A DNA stretch of 64,000 nt from Lonicera japonica (Eukaryota > Streptophyta > Magnoliopsida > Dipsacales > Caprifoliaceae), in contig CM038471.1 in assembly GCA_021464415.1 (NCBI GenBank), forward strand, positions 9,575,386-9,639,385, given 5' to 3'. Of the stretch, positions 55,547-64,000 are shown in pieces; position 1 is the first letter of the stretch, and each line of letters begins with the position of its first letter. Below the pieces are notes generated by a model. That model searched no databases and was not told the origin of the DNA. It saw only the letters and a program-made list of their open reading frames with translations. A program made the translations under genes and the position numbers.

Positions 55547-56500
55547 TCGGACCTCCGACTCCCGAGAGGTGTCCTCCGTTCTCGGTTTTTTTTATTTTGA
55601 AGGAAAACATGTTTTGTAGAATCGCTAGTTTGTTTTGCAAGAAAACAAACAAAAGATCGTACGAAGGATAATTCGAGAACGAACTATCTTTCATACGTTT
55701 GAAACCAGAGTTTTAAAATATACTTTGCTAGGGTTTTGGAACTACGTTATGAATTGGCAAGGTGTTAGGCACCCAATTCGCCCTTTCGGTCTCTTAATGG
55801 ATCATGTATTTAATTCCTATTTTAGATATCTTGCAAGTAGTTTAAATTATTTTCAGAATAGTCTTTTCTGGATAAAATTCAATTTAAAACAGTATTTTGA
55901 AATCAGACTCGAGCTTTGCGAGTGCCTACGTATTCATTCGTAGAATGAAATCAGAGTCTCGTAGTTCCATTCGTTGGGAAACTATTTTTGTATTTGGTTT
56001 TGTTTTGAAAAAGTGTCAAAACGGGTTTTAGATTTCTTGTAAAACTTAGAAAGGACTTATTTTGAAAGCAATGGACTTCTTTGCAAGTTATCTAATTTTT
56101 TGTATTAAAATTGTATAAAAAATGCAGTATTAAAATTTAGGGGAGTTGTAGAAATGCGTACCTGAAGCGCTTGAAGAAAACCGACGACTACTTGTTTGCT
56201 TCTTTCTCTCTCTAGAATTTTCTCTCTCTAACTTTCTCCCTCTAAAAACTTTCTCTCTCTAAAAACTCTCTCTAGTGATCTTGATAGAGCTTCTTCTCTC
56301 TAAAAATTCAATTGAGTGTTGATGCCTCAAATGAGAGCCCAAAGGTCCTATTTATAGAGAAAAAATGCAGAAAAATAGCTTGGGTAGCCGCGCAGCTAGG
56401 AGCTAGCCGTGCGGCTAGGGCGTGCAGCTCGGGCAGTGAAATGGCAACATTGGTTGTGGTAGATTCCCGACACGCTCAAAAGTCAGGATTTTTCCTAATG
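55547..56500 (-). mobile_element. Family Y LTR, primer site and leader fragment (copy 3)
   Basis: On the minus strand: CTCTATAAATAGGACC near 56370, TTTGGGCTCTCATTTGAGGC, CT-rich leader, U5 block AAGAGACCGAAAGGGCGAAT (55800-55781), hairpin, and AAACTAGCGATTCTAC (~55634-55619) where copy 2 has TGGCGACTCT. It ends at GGAGGTCCGAATTCTT (~55547), as copy 2 does. The right edge in the LINE (~56500-56600) is uncertain. Confidence 0.55.
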
Positions 56501-57885
56501 GTCTCCTATATGCATGATGACTCAAGACTTGATGCGGAATGTTTGTTTTTATGAAAAAACTAATGTTCACACGAGAGTCGTGGATTGGGGTGTTCACAGA
56601 GTTATCACTGAAGCCGGAACAAAATCCACAACTTCTTGGGCTTGGAAAGGAATGATGAAAAATCTTGAAGAATTTAAAGCAGGGCTCAAATGGAAAATTG
56701 GAGCTGGCGATATTTCTTTCTGGTTTGATAAATGGGTTGAAGACAAACCTCTGGTGCAATTCATAGATAATGTACACTACAGTTACAAAGGACAATGATT
56801 TACTAGCTAAAGAATTCATTGATACAAACCTCAAAGATAGAATATTGAAGCCTTAAAAGAAATTACACCTAATCACATCTTGAATAATATTTCAGCCAAC
56901 CCAAGAAGAAAATCAAGGACTCTATTACTTGGCTGCCTAGTAAAACAGAGAAATTTTCCATTAAAACTACTTACAATTGGTTGGTATCTATGGTATATAT
57001 CCTCAACTGCCATGGTATAAGCTGTGGAAGTTCCATGTATACAAAAGAATCAAATCATTTTGTTGGCTTCTTTTGCATAACAAGGTTACAAATGCTTTAA
57101 ACTTATGTAACCAACACATAATCCCTTACCCGCAGTGCACTTTTTGTGGGAAAATAAATGATCAATGGCATAATCTTTTACATCGCAAAGCCTTTGCTAA
57201 CTTCAAGAAAAAAGCTAATTTGGTGGACTGGGATAGATTCGATATGATCAAATTTCTTCTCAAGTTCAATCCTAAGTCCCACTCTCAAAACATCACAAAA
57301 CTGCTCAACACTATATGGACAATGTGGATGGTTAGAAATGAAGGCATCTTTAGAAATGTTACCATTAATGTGGATCACATGATCAGGGAAATAGAAGAAG
57401 AAACAAACATATAAATAACCAGCAGCAGTACATAACATGATGTTAATGTAACTCATAATAAACCACATGAAAAACGAGTTTGTATGATTGGGTGAATTCC
57501 ATCCACGCATGCTCAAATAAAAATTAACACTGATGGAGCTATGTCTAGTCATACAAAACTTGCATGAATTGAAGCAGTAGTCAGGAATGTCAACGTTGAA
57601 TATATATAACTACTTTGGTTGCAAATATTTGATATAACTCTAATATTACAGCCCAATTACACGCCATCGATGAAGGCATCCATCTTGCGGAGGGATGGAT
57701 TCAACAAGTTCTGATGAAGGACATTAAGAGCATAACTCTTGATTTATGTCAGTGATGGTTGGGACTTACCTACAGAGAAACTAACAAAGTGGCAAACCGT
57801 TTAGCAAATTTTGGAAAAGAAAATATTTTTCTTGTATCAAATTTTGAATGCCCCCCATAACTTTGTAAATGAACAACTTATGTAT

Positions 57886-60252
57886 CAGGGGCGGAGGCAC
57901 GTGAGGGCGAGGTGGCCGGGGCCACTTAAAAAAATAAATTAGAAAGTACAGGGGTTAGTGTGTGATTAGGGAAAATGTAGGGGCCATTGTGTAAGTGGAG
58001 TAAGGTTTTGGGCAAGGGGGTGGACACGATTAAATGAACAAGTTCAAGGGGCGGCGTTGTATTATAGACTAGAATAGTAAAGCTAGGTAATTTTTTTGGG
58101 CGGGGGTGCATTGTTTAAGTAACTGTATAAGTTCCAGGTGTGAGTTTGTAATATAGATGTAGGTTGTAATTTACAGCAGCCTCAGTAATCCATTCCTTTC
58201 TTTTTCTTCAAAGTTTTTCCCTTTTTTTTTTTATTTTTAACACAACCTCTATTTTTTTTTGCAGTAATAACTAGCAGTGCAGTAGCTTCTATTTCCATCT
58301 TCATTCTTTATTTGTTATGGTATTTTAGGTTAGATTTCTGTTAGTCAGATAATGACCCTAGAGGGGGCTGAATAGGTTTTAAAAACTTTAATGCGGAATT
58401 CAAAACTTTTTCAAGATATTTAAGTAAAACAATTTAGTTAAATAAGTTTATCAAGGAAAACAATCAATCATACAATCAATCCCAAGAATAAGCAACAATA
58501 TAAGCAACTTCAATCAATGAATATAACAAATATATAAAGAGATTGAGTAAGAAAGATTGAACCAGTTTGATGTCCAAGGCTTTTTGTCCACGCGGTTTTA
58601 GTTTACCAAATCATAGTCCGCGCTCGGTTAGTTCCCCGAGAATTTTCACTATTCAATCTTCTTCGGGTGAAGATCAAACCTCAATACAAATGTTGTTATG
58701 CACACACACTCACAATGTAGCTACACCCACTACACTTCTCACAAGATATGCTATCTTGCTCTACAAAGAGACAAACTCTCTTTTGAAATGAAGAATGAAT
58801 TGTTTATGGTGATACACACTAATACAATAACTCTCAAGTGTATTTGAAGATTACAAATGAAGCTCACACTAGAGTTATCAAAGATTGATCAAAATGTGTT
58901 CTTGAATCTTTGTATATTTGAATATATGAATAATAGGGTATTAGAATGATTCAATGTGTGTTAAAACATGTCTAAGACCTCATATATATAGCTTGCAAAA
59001 CCATATGGCCGTTGGGGATTATTAAGAAAGGTTTTGGGTCAAAGGTATACATTTTCAAACTTTCCAACAACTAGTTCTGACAAACAATTTTAATTTGTTT
59101 TAATAATTTCTCCCAATTTGACCGTTGGATCATGCTCAAATTTTATTCAAAGGTGCTAAGAGATGTTGTCTAACTACTGTTATATCAAAACTGTGCAAAA
59201 ATTAAGCGAATTTTAAATGTAAAATAAAAACATTTTTGCAATTTAACAATTTAGTTCCAAATACAATTCTAATGATTTTTGAACCTCAAAAATATGTTTC
59301 TCATATACCTATTTTTATTAGAGCTTAAAATATGATCATTTAAAATTAATATAAATTTATTTTGAAACTCGGTCTTTGTAAAATGATGTTTTTCAAATAA
59401 ATTCAATTTCAAGATTTTTTGAGTCAATCTTTAAAATATGCATGAATACATTTGAGCTATAGGGATTTGATCAATAAAGTAACTTTACATAAATCTTAAG
59501 CACTCACTCAATTACTGAATTAACGAGTTTTCGAATGCTTTGATTGGTTTCTTCGGATTGATCCTCATTTGAAGCTTTTTTCTTGAAACTTTTCATATAG
59601 TCTTTTGATCCTTTGTACTTCATTATTTGTATTGAGAGATTTGATTTTCCTTGTCTTGTACAATGATCGAATAGTGAAAGATTGTTCCTTGTCATGTTTT
59701 TATTAAATTTTCCAAGTAAATGAACTGTATAATTATATTAAGAAACATGTTAAATTACACATGATGGATTTATTGTTATTATCTAAATAAGATTAAGACC
59801 TTAGGTCAACAATTTCTTTTTTATAATTTGATATATTTTGTTTTAAAATTTTGAATAATAAGAATTATGTGTTTTAATGTTGATTTGTTTCTTAGATTGT
59901 TAAATATTAATATTAAATTTGATTATTGAGGTTGATTTTCTTATTAAATTGTTAAATATTGATATTAAATTTGATTATTGAGGTTAATTTTCTTATTATA
60001 TTATTATTTGATAAATTAATATTTAGATTAATACATGTGTTTGTTGGTTATAGTAGGTTGAATATTAAGTTAATAAAGATATTTCAAAATATATAATTAA
60101 TTTTAGTATATCATTTTTAACTTTTCTGAAATAACAAAACAAAATGGAAAAGTATTTTAGTAAAAAATTAGCCTTTAAACATAATTATTGAATTTGATTT
60201 GGCTTAAAAAAATTTCGACCCCCCCTAAAAATTATTCATGGCTCCGCCACTA
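57886..60252. mobile_element. hAT-like element with nested solo LTR
   Basis: The left end CAGGGGCGGAGGCACG and the complement of the right end, TAGTGGCGGAGCCATG, are imperfect inverted repeats of the CAGGGGCGGA type. The flanks TTATGTAT (57878-57885) and TTATATAT (60253-60260) form an 8-bp TSD with one mismatch. Without the solo LTR it is about 890 bp and has no transposase. Confidence 0.7.
58339..59811. mobile_element. Solo LTR, 1,473 bp, 5-bp TSD
   Basis: It begins TGTTAGTCAGATAATGACCC and ends CTTAGGTCAACA. ATTTC is duplicated at 58334-58338 and 59812-59816. The CCTAGAGGGGGCTGAATAGG motif near its start is common in plant LTRs. There is no coding content. A solo LTR forms by recombination between the two LTRs of a full element. 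Confidence 0.85.
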
Positions 60253-60357
60253 TTATATATGATGCCAATGGAAATCAAGAAGCTAACTTATAGGGGATGT
60301 ATGTACTGTCATTATTAATCTAATATAATATGCTTATCTCATTTGTTAAAAAAAAGG

Positions 60358-60740
60358 GTATTAATTTCTCTACTGCGTGTTCACAACCATCAAACAGATA
60401 ATAGGAAAAAGGATTTGAATTAATTGATATCAGGAAGATTATTCAAAATTATAAACTCGTAATCTATAATAAAAGTTTTAATTTCTCCACTACACATTAA
60501 CATATATCAAACATATAATAGAAAAAAGATTTAAATCTATAATAATAAAATAAAATGGTTTTTGAAACTAACAAAAATATCCCGCCCAAACGTTCAATGA
60601 TTTGACCTTCTGAATTTTGGGATATCCCTGGCCATACAATATCCCTTCTTTACTCTTTCTCTGTTATTTTATCTCTATATTCTCAACAAATCTTTTCCTC
60701 TCTTCTACTCGGCTTCTCCCTCCCAATCGAATCAGTGACC
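60358..60740. other. Non-coding
   Basis: AT-rich, then a CT-rich stretch at 60640-60730 that resembles a plant mRNA leader. No repeat boundary was recognised. Confidence 0.35.
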
Positions 60741-60746
60741 AGCAGG

Positions 60747-60872
60747 ATGACCACTACTGCGACACGTACCGGTACTGCTGCTGTTATGCAACTGTGCGCC
60801 TTTCTCTTTGGTATATATGTTTTATCTTTCTCCTTTATCACTCCAACTATGGCTTCTCTGATTTATATATAA
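60747..60872 (+). CDS. Small hypothetical ORF, 41 residues
   Basis: It follows the CT-rich stretch, with AGCAGG before the ATG (A at -3). The product starts MTTTATRTGTAAVMQ and continues with a hydrophobic stretch (LCAFLFGIYVLSFSF) that could cross a membrane. I do not recognise it. It may be the first exon of a longer gene, since GTATATATG after CTCTTTG could serve as a donor, or chance. No partner exon was found. Confidence 0.15.
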   Translation: MTTTATRTGTAAVMQLCAFLFGIYVLSFSFITPTMASLIYI

Positions 60873-62160
60873 GGAGGGGACCAAAGTGAGAACTGATCAT
60901 GTCGGCACAACTATGAGAATGACCAAATACCTTTGAAGACCCGCAATGGTACAATTGTGAGAATCTCTATGATCTGATGGAATGTGTATTGCTCTGTATT
61001 ATTCTCCTTTCTTGCCTATGCTGTCCAAATTAGGGATTTTCAGTTTGTCCCGGTTCAATTTATTCTGGAAATTGCTAATATTCTGATAATGTCGATTTTG
61101 ATTGAAGAATATCGTAAGTTTCAAAGTAATACAATTTTTTCACCACATTGATATGTAAAGGTGACCAATTTTCCCTATTTTGGTCCCTAACCATGTTGTC
61201 CCTTTTTTCTTGCTTTTACTTGACTTCAAATTATCTGAATCTTTCTTTAGAATTTTGTGTATCTACATTATTCATTGTCAGATTTAACTAGTAAAATTTG
61301 TGCCATGTTGTTGCAGATGAAGTTTGAGTCTTTCTTTTACCTTTTTCTCAACCTTTGTTCAGCCTTTTGTATATCTACATTCTTAGCTGAATTTTTTTAT
61401 TCTTTGCCAAAAGTTTGGAATCATAGGTCTGCACAAATTTTTATTTCAATTTACATTACATGCATTAATTGATATCATGAGCAGTATCAAACATGTGTTC
61501 CTTTAAAGCACCAATGCAATTATTTTAAAATTTGAAAAGATGATGCTTATAAGTACCTATATATCAACGCAAATATCCATATAAATTCAAAATTATATAT
61601 ACCTTAAACCATGTTCACCTATGATTGTCTTTTGTCTTTATTATCTCATTTGGTGATTTCACGTGGTCCTCGCCTAATTAGGTCTTCATGTCAGTTTAAA
61701 TTGGTATTGAGTGAAAAGATGCTTTACCCATACTATTTCTTTTTATAGGCAAATATAAAAATAAAATTTATGTACGATATGTTTAGTCAACGAATGACAC
61801 GACCCAATTTATTTCAACCCATTAACCTAAAATCATAAAGTTAACCTATTGAACTGAGGGTACACATTTTCAACTAAATCAGCATAATCGAACCTAGATG
61901 AACGCACACACAAAAAAAGGAAATCTTGGGATTAAAATTTATAGTTTTATAGTTAGGGCTTCTTTGGGTTACAGTTAGTTATATAAATGTCTTCAACTAT
62001 ACAAAATATTTATAAAATTTTTAGTGCAGGCTTAGTGCTCATTTTTCATCGATTTTAGTCTTATTTCATCGGTTTTCCTCAACATTTGAAGAAAAAAAAA
62101 ATGAATTGATTGCTAGAAAGTTGATAACAATGTGATTGCAACTATAATTGAGAAAGTAAG
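60873..62160. other. Non-coding, no gene recognised
   Basis: AT-rich with scattered stops on all frames and no repeat edges. Confidence 0.4.
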
Positions 62161-62397
62161 ATCAAGAGAGCTAGTGCTAACAACATTCACTTGAAGGCAA
62201 ATTGAGTATTGGGCTTCTAGGTCACATTGTGAGTATCATCATTCAGCCTTCCTTCAATAGGAACCGCGTCATAAGTTCCCTTCCCTCTCCTCCCAAGGTC
62301 AAACTCCAAATGTACCAATATATAGCTTGTTTCAAAATTGGAACCTTGTCCTAAAGTTTCTTGCTAGAAAAAACAAAATCCACATGGATCCTAGCTT

Positions 62398-62850
62398 TTG
62401 CTTGGACATAGTGTTGCATATCGTGAACAATTGATGTTACTAGTGAATATGAGGCCTTACTTATTAGAGCAAGATAAGTACTGGCTTTTCAAAGAATATA
62501 ATAAACATGAGGGATCTTCCAATTTTTTCCTTCAGGTTGTGTTCACATTGCCACATATACTACAAAATTGGATCATCCGAAAACTTGGAAATTTGGACAG
62601 AAAATTTTATGGATTGATAGTGATCCATATGGGTGAAAGCCTACTTCATATTAAGTGTCTTCCGACTTCCTTATTACCCAAAATTTGAACAAAATCAGAG
62701 ATATCATGTATGGTAGAACTTGGAGGTTCCACATGTCCTTTTTATAATATGTCAAAGAAATTAATCATCAAATTTTTGGTCTTTGTTCCTCTAAATGATG
62801 TCAAATTGTTTTATAATTGTTCTAAACTATGGTTAGGAATATATTTATAA
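62398..62850 (+). pseudogene. Possible LINE ORF1 / gag-like (DUF4283-type) fragment
   Basis: A 96-residue frame and a shifted frame give WIIRKLGNLDRKFYG, IDSDPYG and YGRTWRFHMSFL. These recall the 'WVQIHNIP...LG..IG....D.....G.SLRIKV..D..KPL.RG' pattern of DUF4283 proteins found in plant LINE ORF1. The match is loose and the reading frame is broken. Confidence 0.25.
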
Positions 62851-62876
62851 ATGTTTTGTATGTCGTCCACCGTGGT

Positions 62877-64000
62877 TTTTTTTTTTTTTAATAAGTTCTC
62901 TAAGTCCAAACTAGGACATTAGAGAAGTAGCATAAATAAAGAAAAAAGTAACAAAAGGTGGGGGATACAAAAAGGTCATCCCCAATGACCTCAAAAAACA
63001 CAATGAAATGAGCAACTTATAAGAAGACATTGCAAAATGGACTAAATACATAAGAACTAAAGTCCACCAAGCAAATTCACAAAAAAGTAAAAGAAAAGCC
63101 AAAACAGGAAGGCTAAACAAGGCAGGACAAAAGGCCAAAGATGACCCCAACAAAGCTGCCAACAGAAACAAAAAAATGAGAAAATAAACTGCGAACAACA
63201 ATTAAGAAGCAAACTATTCACTGGATCACCAAAAATAACCCACTGCCTGCACCAAAACCTGAGCACATAACTGAATAAACTGCTGCAACTCAAGATGAGC
63301 TGCAGTGAAACTGGTTGTGCACTACAGCACTAAACTAAACCAACTGCAACTGCAAGAGATACAACAAACTGTGGCTGACATTGAAGAGCTTGTTGTTGCT
63401 GTAAAATTGAGAACAAGCAGGACCAAACTGCCTAAAAACTAACAGATTGTGATCCCTGGTTGTCATCATTATTGTCCTCATTGTCATATGTTGATTGATT
63501 AAATGCTGCAGTAGCATCAATATGCACAGTTGCTCGTAACTCATTATTCTTTATAGCTTTTTCTTCCTCCTGTCTTTTCTTTTGATCTGCCAGAAGAGTT
63601 TGCCATTGGAATTCATCAGGGTCATGATTCTTGAGGGAAGGTTTGGATTTAGCTAGCCTAGAAACTGCATTAGCTTCTCTTTTGGCTGCTTTAGACGTCT
63701 TCTTTTGCTTATGCAAAGGGAGAACTGTGTTACCAGTTTTTTGCCTTTGTGCTCTTGTCTTCAAAGGTGAAGGAACATACTCAGGGCTACTACTATTGGT
63801 AGTAGAACAAAGCTTGCTATCTGATGAAATAGGATGAGTTGTGCTAGTAGACAATTGTTGTTTTTGAAGAGGAGGAAAATCTTGTGCAAGTATTGAAGAT
63901 CTATCATCTTGCTCTACTTGTATGCATCAATATTGTTTATGGCAGCATTAAAAGTCATATCTGCTCTTGCTTCCCATGACATGAAAGGCTCCTCTTCCAC
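62877..64000 (-). mobile_element. Minus-strand retroelement 3' end with ORF1-like fragment (cut by window edge)
   Basis: A T-run at 62877-62890 is a poly(A) tail on the minus strand, preceded by CTTAGAGAACTTATTAAAAA. Further upstream (63854-63432) a 140-residue minus frame is rich in Lys, Ser and Gln, with YVPSPLKTRAQRQKTGN, KQKKTSKAAKREANAV and an acidic Asn/Asp end. Past a stop it extends to the edge with FPPLQKQQ and MSWEARADMTFNAAI. This resembles the C-terminal part of a LINE ORF1. Reverse transcriptase is missing between the two parts, so an internal deletion or a retrocopy is possible. Confidence 0.35.

Larger units (their letters stand above)
55110..60357 (+). pseudogene. LINE (L1-type) 3' half, with nested insertions
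   Basis: It opens with GVPLINGRVTKAFFLEFLAK...GLPYYSMASF, the end of a plant LINE reverse transcriptase. WARTNKAKYF-like text follows, interrupted at ~55545 by the family Y fragment. After ~56600 come SWAWKGMMKN and WKIGAGDISFWFDKWV, then the zinc-ribbon (zf-RVT) region LWKFHVYKRIKSFCWLLLHN...CTFCGK. An RNase H region follows (KINTDGA, AIDEGIHLAEGWIQ, YRETNKVANRLANFGKE) at 57520-57830. A hAT-like element enters at 57886, and the 3' end with a short poly(A) is at ~60349-60356. 5'-truncated, many stops; TSD not determined. Confidence 0.7.

Noticed and set aside
63057..63293. Minus frames rich in Phe, Leu and Cys that look like membrane segments
   Set aside because: They arise from a T-rich stretch, overlap each other in different frames and have no homology I recognise.

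Overview
The window is a gene-poor, AT-rich stretch of a plant nuclear genome. The one well-preserved gene is a five-exon TIR-NB-LRR (TNL) immune receptor on the minus strand. TNLs occur in dicots and are absent from grasses, so a eudicot is indicated; I cannot name the species. No rRNA, tRNA, CRISPR array or bacterial-type operon was seen. All calls were made by eye from sequence, reading frames, splice signals, terminal repeats and target-site duplications (TSDs).

Layout. 1-7.2 kb: old LTR-type fragments, a compound microsatellite, a decayed Myb/SANT-like fragment and two short inverted-repeat transposons, each with a perfect 8-bp TSD. 7.2-16.1 kb: an array of related non-coding modules (called M and N here) separated by short inverted-repeat elements, interrupted at 8275-10628 by an element with ~300-bp terminal inverted repeats. 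17.7-25.35 kb: the TNL gene, with TIR, NB-ARC, LRR and C-terminal jelly-roll (C-JID) exons and a 3.4-kb intron 3 containing mobile-element debris. 25.5-30.7 kb: its 5' flank, made of the same M and N modules, plus a 1-kb Mutator-like element and a MITE with GGCTCGTTTGGTT ends.

30.67-51.67 kb: a Ty1/copia retrotransposon (two 222-bp LTRs, TSD TGAAG) whose primer-binding site was hit by a Ty3/gypsy Tat-like element lying in the opposite orientation (30897-44555, TSD GTATC). The gypsy element carries an antisense gene of the plant 'putative gypsy type transposon' family with its own TATA box and poly(A) signal. It is itself invaded by an LTR-like element (31980-33809, TSD TTTAC) and other fragments. 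51.7-55.1 kb: AT-rich tandem repeats and more M-like blocks. 55.1-60.36 kb: a decayed LINE carrying an LTR fragment and a hAT-like element (57886-60252), the latter containing a solo LTR (58339-59811, TSD ATTTC). 60.4-64 kb: mostly non-coding, with two weak LINE/gag-like fragments.

Function. Only the TNL looks able to make a working protein, with two points of caution: its MHD motif reads MHQ, and its intron 4 donor is weak. The M/N modules around it include clear copies of its own 5' flank without any attached gene. This suggests either a resistance-gene cluster that lost its coding parts or an undescribed repeat family into which the gene was embedded.
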